A stretch of 24,563 bases of DNA from Tritrichomonas musculus (Eukaryota; Parabasalia; Tritrichomonadida; Tritrichomonadidae). Below the pieces are notes generated by a model. The model was not told the origin of the DNA. It did no database searches and was given only the letters and a program-made list of their open reading frames with translations. A program made the position numbers and the translations under genes. Location of the stretch: contig JAPFFF010000366.1 in assembly GCA_039105265.1 (NCBI GenBank), positions 1-24,563 of the forward strand, read 5' to 3'. This document shows positions 1-10,217 of this stretch, piece after piece (position 1 is the stretch's first letter; each line of letters begins with the position of its first letter).

Positions 1-50
1 TTGAATAAGAATAATTGAGATTAAGCTTTAATTTTTACTGATTTTAATTA

Positions 51-60
51 ATTTCGAAAT
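51..60. other. Perfect 10-bp palindrome ATTTCGAAAT in each monomer
   Basis: This self-complementary word lies at monomer positions 51-60 and is present in nearly every copy of both types; copy 117 (15196-15326) is the one exception I noticed. It contains the TTCGAA core and is followed by the variable T tract. Short dyad symmetries are a known feature of centromeric satellites that lack a CENP-B box. Whether this one binds a protein or forms a hairpin cannot be told from the sequence. Confidence 0.8.
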
Positions 61-78
61 CGTTTTTAATTATCTTAC

Positions 79-128
79 AAAAGTGTTTGAGATTTGTGTT
101 TTATTTAACTCTGTTCACTTGTGAGAAA
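79..128 (+). other. Nearly invariant right half of the monomer
   Basis: Reading the copies against each other, positions 79-93, 102-117 and 119-128 show no variant that I could find. The exceptions inside the interval are restricted to 94, 96, 98, 101 and 118. In contrast, positions 1-67 carry at least 16 variable sites. GTGTTT occurs twice here, at 83-88 and 96-101. Uneven conservation along a satellite monomer is known in several families and is usually attributed to binding of proteins such as CENP-B or to nucleosome positioning. No known binding motif is recognised here. Confidence 0.7.
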
Positions 129-133
129 CGTTT
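126..133. other. 8-bp palindrome AAACGTTT across the monomer junction
   Basis: Positions 126-131 of one copy and 1-2 of the next form AAACGTTT in most copies. In about 17 copies the paired changes T129 and A2 turn it into AATGTTAG and remove both the symmetry and the CG. Copies beginning with A2 start at 1311, 1442, 2621, 4979, 5110, 5633, 6288, 11004, 13362, 14803, 15458, 15851, 16375, 17030, 18078, 18471, 19912 and 24235; the one at 5633 keeps C129. Those at 1311, 15851, 16375 and 24235 also carry T5. Confidence 0.75.
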
Positions 134-262
134 GAATAAGAATAATTGAGATTAAGCTTTAATTTTTACTGATTTTACTTAATTTCGAAATCGTTTTTAA
201 TTATCTTACAAAAGTGTTTGAGATTTGTGTTTTATTTAACTCTGTTCACTTGTGAGAAACGT

Positions 263-393
263 TTGAATAAGAATAATTGATATTGCGATTTAATCTTTAT
301 TGATTTTAATTAATTTCGAAATCGTTTATAATTATCTTACAAAAGTGTTTGAGATTTGTGTTTTATTTAACTCTGTTCATTTGTGAGAAACGT
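263..393 (+). repeat. First type B monomer (TATTGCGA variant, no HindIII site)
   Basis: Type B differs from type A by linked changes at 19 (G to T), 23 (A to G), 24 (A to C) and 26 (C to A), usually with C33 and T38, and always with T15. The length is unchanged, AAGCTT is lost and a CG dinucleotide is gained. Canonical B copies start at 263, 787, 2359, 2883, 6026, 7338, 8778, 10873, 11528, 13100, 13624, 14672, 15327, 16768, 17685, 17816, 17947, 18340, 18733, 19126, 19388, 19650, 19781, 20174, 20829, 22532, 22794, 23187, 23711, 23973 and 24104. The copies at 6026, 11528 and 13100 have T33 with T38. Those at 7338, 8778, 19126, 19388 and 23973 have the A-like pair T33 and C38, which suggests short conversion tracts ending around position 30. 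Confidence 0.93.
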
Positions 394-1048
394 TTGAATA
401 AGAATAATTGAGATTAAGCTTTAATTTTTACTGATTTTACTTAATTTCGAAATCGTTTATAATTATCTTACAAAAGTGTTTGAGATTTGTGTTTTATTTA
501 ACTCTGTTCATTTGTGAGAAACGTTTGAATAAGAATAACTGAGATTAAGCTTTAATTTTTATTGATTTTACTTAATTTCGAAATCTTTTTCAATTATCTT
601 ACAAAAGTGTTTGAGATTTGTGTTTTATTTAACTCTGTTCATTTGTGAGAAACGTTTGAATAAGAATAACTGAGATTAAGCTTTAATTTTTACTGATTTT
701 ACTTAATTTCGAAATCGTTTATAATTATCTTACAAAAGTGTTTGAGATTTGTGTTTTATTTAACTCTGTTCACTTGTGAGAAACGTTTGAATAAGAATAA
801 TTGATATTGCGATTTAATCTTTATTGATTTTACTTAATTTCGAAATCGTTTTTAATTATCTTACAAAAGTGTTTGAGATTTGTGTTTTATTTAACTCTGT
901 TCACTTGTGAGAAACGTTTGAATAAGAATAACTGAGATTAAGCTTTAATTTTTATTGATTTTACTTAATTTCGAAATCTTTTTCAATTATCTTACAAAAG
1001 TGTTTGAGATTTGTGTTTTATTTAACTCTGTTCACTTGTGAGAAACGT

Positions 1049-1441
1049 TTGAATAAGAATAACTGAGATTAAGCTTTAATTTTTACTGATTTTACTTAAT
1101 TTCGAAATCGTTTTTAATTATCTTACAAAAGTGTTTGAGATGTGTATTTTATTTAACTCTGTTCACTTGTGAGAAACGTTTGAATAAGAATAACTGAGAT
1201 TAAGCTTTAATTTTTACTGATTTTAATTAATTTCGAAATCGTTTTCAATTATCTTACAAAAGTGTTTGAGATTTGTGTTTTATTTAACTCTGTTCATTTG
1301 TGAGAAATGTTAGATTAAGAATAACTGAGATTAAGCTTTAATTTTTATTGATTTTACTTAATTTCGAAATCGTTTATAATTATCTTACAAAAGTGTTTGA
1401 GATTTGTGTTTTATTTAACTCTGTTCATTTGTGAGAAATGT
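1049..1441 (+). repeat. Copies 9-11, left partner of a distant duplication
   Basis: Copy 9 carries the rare pair G94 and A98 (GATGTGTAT). Copy 10 has A47 with C67 and ends in the TGTTAG junction, and copy 11 begins TAGATTAAG (A2 and T5). The same three rare features occur in the same order in copies 120-122 (15589-15981), 111 monomers away. Copies 10 and 121 look identical throughout. Copies 11 and 122 differ at positions 15 and 38 and at the following junction, so the match weakens there. Confidence 0.8.
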
Positions 1442-1834
1442 TAGAATAAGAATAACTGAGATTAAGCTTTAATTTTTATTGATTTTACTTAATTTCGAAA
1501 TCGTTTTCAATTATCTTACAAAAGTGTTTGAGATTTGTGTTTTATTTAACTCTGTTCATTTGTGAGAAACGTTTGAATAAGAATAACTGAGATTAAGCTT
1601 TAATTTTTACTGATTTTACTTAATTTCGAAATCGTTTTCAATTATCTTACAAAAGTGTTTGAGATTTGTGTTTTATTTAACTCTGTTCATTTGTGAGAAA
1701 CGTTTGAATAAGAATAACTGAGATTAAGCTTTAATTTTTACTGATTTTACTTAATTTCGAAATCGTTTTTAATTATCTTACAAAAGTGTTTGAGATTTGT
1801 GTTTTATTTAACTCTGTTCATTTGTGAGAAACGT

Positions 1835-2751
1835 TTGAATAAGAATAACTGAGATTAAGCTTTAATTTTTATTGATTTTACTTAATTTCGAAATCTTTTT
1901 CAATTATCTTATAAAAGTGTTTGAGATTTGTGTTTTATTTAACTCTGTTCACTTGTGAGAAACGTTTGAATAAGAATAACTGAGATTAAGCTTTAATCTT
2001 TACTAATTTTACTTAATTTCGAAATCGTTTTCAATTATCTTACAAAAGTGTTTGAGATTTGTGTTATATTTAACTCTGTTCATTTGTGAGAAACGTTTGA
2101 ATAAGAATAATTGAGATTAAGCTTTAATTTTTACTGATTTTAATTAATTTCGAAATCTTTTTCAATTATCTTATAAAAGTGTTTGAGATTTATGTTTTAT
2201 TTAACTCTGTTCATTTGTGAGAAACGTTTGAATAAGAATAACTGAGATTAAGCTTTAATTTTTACTGATTTTAATTAATTTCGAAATCGTTTATAATTAT
2301 CTTACAAAAGTGTTTGAGATTTGTGTTTTATTTAACTCTGTTCACTTGTGAGAAACGTTTGAATAAGAATAATTGATATTGCGATTTAATCTTTATTGAT
2401 TTTACTTAATTTCGAAATCGTTTTTAATTATCTTACAAAAGTGTTTGAGATTTATGTTTTATTTAACTCTGTTCACTTGTGAGAAACGTTTGAATAAGAA
2501 TAATTGAGATTAAGCTTTAATTTTTACTGATTTTAATTAATTTCGAAATCGTTTATAATTATCTTACAAAAGTGTTTGAGATTTGTGTTTTATTTAACTC
2601 TGTTCATTTGTGAGAAATGTTAGAATAAGAATAACTGAGATTAAGCTTTAATTTTTATTGATTTTACTTAATTTCGAAATCGTTTTCAATTATCTTACAA
2701 AAGTGTTTGAGATTTGTGTTTTATTTAACTCTGTTCATTTGTGAGAAACGT
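1835..2751 (+). repeat. Copies 15-21, left partner of a distant duplication
   Basis: This run has a distinctive series: copy 15 with T62, C67 and T78; copy 16 with C33, A40, C67 and A101 (GTTATATTT); copy 17 with A47, T62, C67, T78 and A96; copy 18 with A47; copy 19 type B; copy 20 ending in the TGTTAG junction; copy 21 with A2, T38 and C67. Copies 125-131 (16244-17160) repeat the series in order, 110 monomers away. Differences include base 15 in copies 17/127, A96 in copies 18/128 and 19/129, and the TAGATT start of copy 126. T78 was seen only in these two regions. Confidence 0.88.
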
Positions 2752-3668
2752 TTGAATAAGAATAACTGAGATTAAGCTTTAATTTTTACTGATTTTACTT
2801 AATTTCGAAATCGTTTATAATTATCTTACAAAAGTGTTTGAGATTTGTGTTTTATTTAACTCTGTTCACTTGTGAGAAACGTTTGAATAAGAATAATTGA
2901 TATTGCGATTTAATCTTTATTGATTTTACTTAATTTCGAAATCGTTTTTAATTATCTTACAAAAGTGTTTGAGATTTGTGTTTTATTTAACTCTGTTCAC
3001 TTGTGAGAAACGTTTGAATAAGAATAATTGAGATTAAGCTTTAATTTTTACTGATTTTACTTAATTTCGAAATCGTTTATAATTATCTTACAAAAGTGTT
3101 TGAGATTTGTGTTTTATTTAACTCTGTTCACTTGTGAGAAACGTTTGAATAAGAATAACTGAGATTAAGCTTTAATTTTTACTGATTTTACTTAATTTCG
3201 AAATCGTTTATAATTATCTTACAAAAGTGTTTGAGATTTGTGTTTTATTTAACTCTGTTCATTTGTGAGAAACGTTTGAATAAGAATAATTGAGATTAAG
3301 CTTTAATTTTTACTGATTTTACTTAATTTCGAAATCGTTTATAATTATCTTACAAAAGTGTTTGAGATTTGTGTTTTATTTAACTCTGTTCATTTGTGAG
3401 AAACGTTTGAATAAGAATAATTGAGATTAAGCTTTAATTTTTACTGATTTTACTTAATTTCGAAATCGTTTATAATTATCTTACAAAAGTGTTTGAGATT
3501 TGTGTTTTATTTAACTCTGTTCATTTGTGAGAAACGTTTGAATAAGAATAACTGAGATTAAGCTTTAATTTTTATTGATTTTACTTAATTTCGAAATCGT
3601 TTTTAATTATCTTACAAAAGTGTTTGAGATTTGTGTTTTATTTAACTCTGTTCATTTGTGAGAAACGT
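2228..3668 (+). repeat. Higher-order block, first instance (copies 18-28)
   Basis: The order is: A with A66/C118; B; A ending in TGTTAG; A2 copy with T38; A with A66/C118; B; then T15 copies with A66, first with C118 and then with T118; then a C15/T38 copy with T66. The same order recurs in copies 46-55, 100-110 and, less completely, 128-135. This first instance carries one extra C15 monomer (copy 25, 3145-3275) among the T15 copies. The two B copies (2359 and 2883) are four monomers apart. Confidence 0.75.
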
Positions 3669-5109
3669 TTGAATAAGAATAACTGAGATTAAGCTTTAAT
3701 TTTTACTGATTTTACTTAATTTCGAAATCGTTTTTAATTATCTTACAAAAGTGTTTGAGATTTGTGTTTTATTTAACTCTGTTCACTTGTGAGAAACGTT
3801 TGAATAAGAATAATTGAGATTAAGCTTTAATTTTTACTGATTTTACTTAATTTCGAAATCGTTTTTAATTATCTTACAAAAGTGTTTGAGATTTGTGTTT
3901 TATTTAACTCTGTTCACTTGTGAGAAACGTTTGAATAAGAATAACTGAGATTAAGCTTTAATTTTTATTGATTTTACTTAATTTCGAAATCGTTTTTAAT
4001 TATCTTACAAAAGTGTTTGAGATTTGTGTTTTATTTAACTCTGTTCATTTGTGAGAAACGTTTGAATAAGAATAACTGAGATTAAGCTTTAATTTTTACT
4101 GATTTTACTTAATTTCGAAATCGTTTTTAATTATCTTACAAAAGTGTTTGAGATTTGTGTTTTATTTAACTCTGTTCATTTGTGAGAAACGTTTGAATAA
4201 GAATAACTGAGATTAAGCTTTAATTTTTACTGATTTTACTTAATTTCGAAATCGTTTATAATTATCTTACAAAAGTGTTTGAGATTTGTGTTTTATTTAA
4301 CTCTGTTCACTTGTGAGAAACGTTTGAATAAGAATAATTGAGATTAAGCTTTAATTTTTACTGATTTTACTTAATTTCGAAATCGTTTTTAATTATCTTA
4401 CAAAAGTGTTTGAGATTTGTGTTTTATTTAACTCTGTTCACTTGTGAGAAACGTTTGAATAAGAATAACTGAGATTAAGCTTTAATTTTTATTGATTTTA
4501 CTTAATTTCGAAATCGTTTTTAATTATCTTACAAAAGTGTTTGAGATTTGTGTTTTATTTAACTCTGTTCATTTGTGAGAAACGTTTGAATAAGAATAAC
4601 TGAGATTAAGCTTTAATTTTTACTGATTTTACTTAATTTCGAAATCGTTTTTAATTATCTTACAAAAGTGTTTGAGATTTGTGTTTTATTTAACTCTGTT
4701 CACTTGTGAGAAACGTTTGAATAAGAATAATTGAGATTAAGCTTTAATTTTTACTGATTTTACTTAATTTCGAAATCGTTTTTAATTATCTTACAAAAGT
4801 GTTTGAGATTTGTGTTTTATTTAACTCTGTTCACTTGTGAGAAACGTTTGAATAAGAATAACTGAGATTAAGCTTTAATTTTTACTGATTTTACTTAATT
4901 TCGAAATCGTTTTTAATTATCTTACAAAAGTGTTTGAGATTTGTGTTTTATTTAACTCTGTTCATTTGTGAGAAATGTTAGAATAAGAATAACTGAGATT
5001 AAGCTTTAATTTTTATTGATTTTACTTAATTTCGAAATCGTTTATAATTATCTTACAAAAGTGTTTGAGATTTGTGTTTTATTTAACTCTGTTCATTTGT
5101 GAGAAATGT

Positions 5110-5239
5110 TAGAATAAGAATAACTGAGATTAAGCTTTAATTTTTACTGATTTTACTTAATTTCGAAATCGTTTTAATTATCTTACAAAAGTGTTTGAGA
5201 TTTGTGTTTTATTTAACTCTGTTCATTTGTGAGAAACGT
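5110..5239 (+). repeat. One-base-short monomer (copy 40, 130 bp)
   Basis: The T tract after ATCG has four T (5172-5175) instead of five, which shifts the register of all downstream copies by one. The rest is type A with A2, C15, C38 and T118. The same shortened tract is found in copies 62 and 78, which carry the same C15/C38/T118 combination, so shared descent is possible; a homopolymer sequencing error is the alternative. Confidence 0.9.
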
Positions 5240-5632
5240 TTGAATAAGAATAACTGAGATTAAGCTTTAATTTTTATTGATTTTACTTAATTTCGAAATC
5301 GTTTATAATTATCTTACAAAAGTGTTTGAGATTTGTGTTTTATTTAACTCTGTTCATTTGTGAGAAACGTTTGAATAAGAATAACTGAGATTAAGCTTTA
5401 ATTTTTACTGATTTTACTTAATTTCGAAATCGTTTTTAATTATCTTACAAAAGTGTTTGAGATTTGTGTTTTATTTAACTCTGTTCATTTGTGAGAAACG
5501 TTTGAATAAGAATAACTGAGATTAAGCTTTAATTTTTACTGATTTTACTTAATTTCGAAATCGTTTTTAATTATCTTACAAAAGTGTTTGAGATTTGTGT
5601 TTTATTTAACTCTGTTCACTTGTGAGAAACGT

Positions 5633-5763
5633 TAGAATAAGAATAACTGAGATTAAGCTTTAATTTTTACTGATTTTACTTAATTTCGAAATCGTTTTTA
5701 ATTATCTTACAAAAGTGTTTGAGATTTGTGTTTTATTTAACTCTGTTCATTTGTGAGAAACGT
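5633..5763 (+). repeat. Copy 44, recombinant junction (C129 with A2)
   Basis: Elsewhere A2 is preceded by T129 (AATGTTAG). Here the preceding copy ends in AAACG, giving AACGTTAGAAT at the junction. The variants on the two sides of a monomer boundary have been separated between positions 129 and 2, only a few bases apart. A single point change or a very short conversion tract would both explain it. The remainder is an ordinary type A copy. Confidence 0.8.
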
Positions 5764-5894
5764 TTGAATAAGAATAACTGAGATTAAGCTTTAATTTTTA
5801 CTGATTTTACTTAATTTCGAAATCGTTTTTAATTATCTTACAAAAGTGTTTGAGATTTGTGTTTTATTTAACTCTGTTCATTTGTGAGAAACGT

Positions 5895-7206
5895 TTGAAT
5901 AAGAATAACTGAGATTAAGCTTTAATTTTTACTGATTTTACTTAATTTCGAAATCGTTTATAATTATCTTACAAAAGTGTTTGAGATTTGTGTTTTATTT
6001 AACTCTGTTCACTTGTGAGAAACGTTTGAATAAGAATAATTGATATTGCGATTTAATTTTTATTGATTTTACTTAATTTCGAAATCGTTTTTAATTATCT
6101 TACAAAAGTGTTTGAGATTTGTGTTTTATTTAACTCTGTTCACTTGTGAGAAACGTTTGAATAAGAATAACTGAGATTAAGCTTTAATTTTTACTGATTT
6201 TACTTAATTTCGAAATCGTTTATAATTATCTTACAAAAGTGTTTGAGATTTGTGTTTTATTTAACTCTGTTCATTTGTGAGAAATGTTAGAATAAGAATA
6301 ACTGAGATTAAGCTTTAATTTTTATTGATTTTACTTAATTTCGAAATCGTTTATAATTATCTTACAAAAGTGTTTGAGATTTGTGTTTTATTTAACTCTG
6401 TTCATTTGTGAGAAACGTTTGAATAAGAATAACTGAGATTAAGCTTTAATTTTTACTGATTTTACTTAATTTCGAAATCGTTTATAATTATCTTACAAAA
6501 GTGTTTGAGATTTGTGTTTTATTTAACTCTGTTCACTTGTGAGAAACGTTTGAATAAGAATAATTGAGATTAAGCGATTTAATTTTTATTGATTTTACTT
6601 AATTTCGAAATCGTTTTTAATTATCTTACAAAAGTGTTTGAGATTTGTGTTTTATTTAACTCTGTTCACTTGTGAGAAACGTTTGAATAAGAATAATTGA
6701 GATTAAGCTTTAATTTTTACTGATTTTACTTAATTTCGAAATCGTTTATAATTATCTTACAAAAGTGTTTGAGATTTGTGTTTTATTTAACTCTGTTCAC
6801 TTGTGAGAAACGTTTGAATAAGAATAATTGAGATTAAGCTTTAATTTTTACTGATTTTACTTAATTTCGAAATCGTTTATAATTATCTTACAAAAGTGTT
6901 TGAGATTTGTGTTTTATTTAACTCTGTTCATTTGTGAGAAACGTTTGAATAAGAATAATTGAGATTAAGCTTTAATTTTTACTGATTTTACTTAATTTCG
7001 AAATCGTTTATAATTATCTTACAAAAGTGTTTGAGATTTGTGTTTTATTTAACTCTGTTCATTTGTGAGAAACGTTTGAATAAGAATAACTGAGATTAAG
7101 CTTTAATTTTTATTGATTTTACTTAATTTCGAAATCGTTTTTAATTATCTTACAAAAGTGTTTGAGATTTGTGTTTTATTTAACTCTGTTCATTTGTGAG
7201 AAACGT
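5895..7206 (+). repeat. Higher-order block, second instance (copies 46-55)
   Basis: This has the same order as copies 18-28: A with A66/C118, B (6026), A ending in TGTTAG (6157), A2 copy with T38 (6288), A with A66/C118 (6419), then the A/B hybrid copy 51 (6550) in the place of the second B. Three T15/A66 copies follow (6683, 6814, 6945), then a C15/T38 copy (7076). It lies 28 monomers after the first instance. Confidence 0.78.
6550..6682 (+). repeat. Copy 51, 133-bp A/B hybrid joined out of register
   Basis: The left part reads as type A up to AAGC and then continues as type B (GATTTAAT, T33, T38), giving AAGCGATTTAAT. In type A the dinucleotide GC is at 25-26 and in type B at 23-24. Joining the two at that GC (6574-6575) gives exactly the two-base gain seen. 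Everything after it is in normal register. It sits where higher-order order predicts a B copy. This is the only two-base gain I found in the array. Confidence 0.88.
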
Positions 7207-7992
7207 TTGAATAAGAATAACTGAGATTAAGCTTTAATTTTTACTGATTTTACTTAATTTCGAAATCGTTTATAATTATCTTACAAAAGTGTTTGAGATT
7301 TGTGTTTTATTTAACTCTGTTCACTTGTGAGAAACGTTTGAATAAGAATAATTGATATTGCGATTTAATTTTTACTGATTTTACTTAATTTCGAAATCGT
7401 TTTTAATTATCTTACAAAAGTGTTTGAGATTTGTGTTTTATTTAACTCTGTTCACTTGTGAGAAACGTTTGAATAAGAATAATTGAGATTAAGCTTTAAT
7501 TTTTACTGATTTTACTTAATTTCGAAATCGTTTATAATTATCTTACAAAAGTGTTTGAGATTTGTGTTTTATTTAACTCTGTTCATTTGTGAGAAACGTT
7601 TGAATAAGAATAATTGAGATTAAGCTTTAATTTTTACTGATTTTACTTAATTTCGAAATCGTTTATAATTATCTTACAAAAGTGTTTGAGATTTGTGTTT
7701 TATTTAACTCTGTTCACTTGTGAGAAACGTTTGAATAAGAATAACTGAGATTAAGCTTTAATTTTTATTGATTTTACTTAATTTCGAAATCGTTTTTAAT
7801 TATCTTACAAAAGTGTTTGAGATTTGTGTTTTATTTAACTCTGTTCACTTGTGAGAAACGTTTGAATAAGAATAACTGAGATTAAGCTTTAATTTTTACT
7901 GATTTTACTTAATTTCGAAATCGTTTTTAATTATCTTACAAAAGTGTTTGAGATTTGTGTTTTATTTAACTCTGTTCACTTGTGAGAAACGT

Positions 7993-8122
7993 TTGAATAA
8001 GAATAACTGAGATTAAGCTTTAATTTTTACTGATTTTACTTAATTTCGAAATCGTTTTAATTATCTTACAAAAGTGTTTGAGATTTGTGTTTTATTTAAC
8101 TCTGTTCATTTGTGAGAAACGT
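7993..8122 (+). repeat. One-base-short monomer (copy 62, 130 bp)
   Basis: The T tract at 8055-8058 has four T instead of five. It is otherwise a type A copy with C15, C38 and T118, followed by a C15/T38/A66/T118 copy, as is copy 40. The two are 22 monomers apart. Confidence 0.9.
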
Positions 8123-10087
8123 TTGAATAAGAATAACTGAGATTAAGCTTTAATTTTTATTGATTTTACTTAATTTCGAAATCGTTTATAATTATCTTAC
8201 AAAAGTGTTTGAGATTTGTGTTTTATTTAACTCTGTTCATTTGTGAGAAACGTTTGAATAAGAATAACTGAGATTAAGCTTTAATTTTTATTGATTTTAC
8301 TTAATTTCGAAATCGTTTATAATTATCTTACAAAAGTGTTTGAGATTTGTGTTTTATTTAACTCTGTTCACTTGTGAGAAACGTTTGAATAAGAATAATT
8401 GAGATTAAGCTTTAATTTTTACTGATTTTACTTAATTTCGAAATCGTTTATAATTATCTTACAAAAGTGTTTGAGATTTGTGTTTTATTTAACTCTGTTC
8501 ACTTGTGAGAAACGTTTGAATAAGAATAACTGAGATTAAGCTTTAATTTTTATTGATTTTACTTAATTTCGAAATCGTTTATAATTATCTTACAAAAGTG
8601 TTTGAGATTTATGTTTTATTTAACTCTGTTCATTTGTGAGAAACGTTTGAATAAGAATAACTGAGATTAAGCTTTAATTTTTATTGATTTTACTTAATTT
8701 CGAAATCGTTTATAATTATCTTACAAAAGTGTTTGAGATTTGTGTTTTATTTAACTCTGTTCACTTGTGAGAAACGTTTGAATAGGAATAATTGATATTG
8801 CGATTTAATTTTTACTGATTTTACTTAATTTCGAAATCGTTTTTAATTATCTTACAAAAGTGTTTGAGATTTGTGTTTTATTTAACTCTGTTCACTTGTG
8901 AGAAACGTTTGAATAGGAATAATTGAGATTAAGCTTTAATTTTTACTGATTTTACTTAATTTCGAAATCGTTTATAATTATCTTACAAAAGTGTTTGAGA
9001 TTTGTGTTTTATTTAACTCTGTTCACTTGTGAGAAACGTTTGAATAAGAATAATTGAGATTAAGCTTTAATTTTTACTGATTTTACTTAATTTCGAAATC
9101 GTTTTTAATTATCTTACAAAAGTGTTTGAGATTTGTGTTTTATTTAACTCTGTTCATTTGTGAGAAACGTTTGAATAAGAATAACTGAGATTAAGCTTTA
9201 ATTTTTATTGATTTTACTTAATTTCGAAATCGTTTTTAATTATCTTACAAAAGTGTTTGAGATTTGTGTTTTATTTAACTCTGTTCATTTGTGAGAAACG
9301 TTTGAATAAGAATAACTGAGATTAAGCTTTAATTTTTACTGATTTTACTTAATTTCGAAATCGTTTTTAATTATCTTACAAAAGTGTTTGAGATTTGTGT
9401 TTTATTTAACTCTGTTCATTTGTGAGAAACGTTTGAATAAGAATAACTGAGATTAAGCTTTAATTTTTATTGATTTTACTTAATTTCGAAATCGTTTTTA
9501 ATTATCTTACAAAAGTGTTTGAGATTTGTGTTTTATTTAACTCTGTTCACTTGTGAGAAACGTTTGAATAAGAATAACTGAGATTAAGCTTTAATTTTTA
9601 CTGATTTTACTTAATTTCGAAATCGTTTTTAATTATCTTACAAAAGTGTTTGAGATTTGTGTTTTATTTAACTCTGTTCACTTGTGAGAAACGTTTGAAT
9701 AAGAATAACTGAGATTAAGCTTTAATTTTTACTGATTTTACTTAATTTCGAAATCGTTTTTAATTATCTTACAAAAGTGTTTGAGATTTGTGTTTTATTT
9801 AACTCTGTTCATTTGTGAGAAACGTTTGAATAAGAATAACTGAGATTAAGCTTTAATTTTTATTGATTTTACTTAATTTCGAAATCGTTTATAATTATCT
9901 TACAAAAGTGTTTGAGATTTGTGTTTTATTTAACTCTGTTCATTTGTGAGAAACGTTTGAATAAGAATAACTGAGATTAAGCTTTAATTTTTATTGATTT
10001 TACTTAATTTCGAAATCGTTTATAATTATCTTACAAAAGTGTTTGAGATTTGTGTTTTATTTAACTCTGTTCACTTGTGAGAAACGT

Positions 10088-10217
10088 TTGAATAAGAATA
10101 ACTGAGATTAAGCTTTAATTTTTACTGATTTTACTTAATTTCGAAATCGTTTTAATTATCTTACAAAAGTGTTTGAGATTTGTGTTTTATTTAACTCTGT
10201 TCATTTGTGAGAAACGT
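10088..10217 (+). repeat. One-base-short monomer (copy 78, 130 bp)
   Basis: The T tract at 10150-10153 has four T. It is a type A copy with C15, C38 and T118, identical in these markers to copies 40 and 62. The two copies before it (9826 and 9957) are C15/T38/A66 with T118 and C118 in turn, which match the two copies after copy 62 (8123 and 8254). A rearranged order of related monomers is suggested. Confidence 0.9.

Larger units (their letters stand above)
1..131 (+). repeat. Reference monomer (type A), defines monomer coordinates
   Basis: This first copy sets the numbering used in all entries; the phase is arbitrary, since the array has no visible beginning. Landmarks: TTGAATAAGAATAA at 1-14, the variable base 15 (C or T), a HindIII site AAGCTT at 23-28, a doubled TTTTACT word in most copies at 33-39 and 42-48, the palindrome ATTTCGAAAT at 51-60, the variable T tract at 63-67, the conserved AAAAGTGTTTGAGAT at 79-93, TATTTAACTCTGTTCA at 102-117, and GAGAAACG at 123-130 running into the next copy. 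Copy 1 itself carries T15 and A47 (AATTAA instead of the usual ACTTAA). Type A makes up about 83% of the copies. Confidence 0.95.

Noticed and set aside
33-48. Evidence that the monomer arose from a 9-bp subunit (TTTTACT twice)
   Set aside because: Only two adjacent copies of a 7-bp word are present and the 9-bp spacing does not continue in the rest of the monomer, so this is not enough for a subrepeat origin.
52-68. CENP-B box
   Set aside because: TTTCGAAATCG has the TTCG start but lacks the following A and CGGG of the CENP-B box on both strands.
325-335. Bacterial-type TATAAT or TATA promoter in GTTTATAATTATC (A66 copies)
   Set aside because: This arises in AT-rich DNA by one base of the variable T tract and has no partner element or gene downstream.
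2188-2198. Match to the budding-yeast replication origin consensus (ATTTATGTTTT in A96 copies)
   Set aside because: The match is exact in the roughly 14 copies with A96, but an 11-bp AT-rich word is expected by chance in such DNA. It is meaningful only in Saccharomyces and its relatives, and such yeasts are not known for satellites of this kind.
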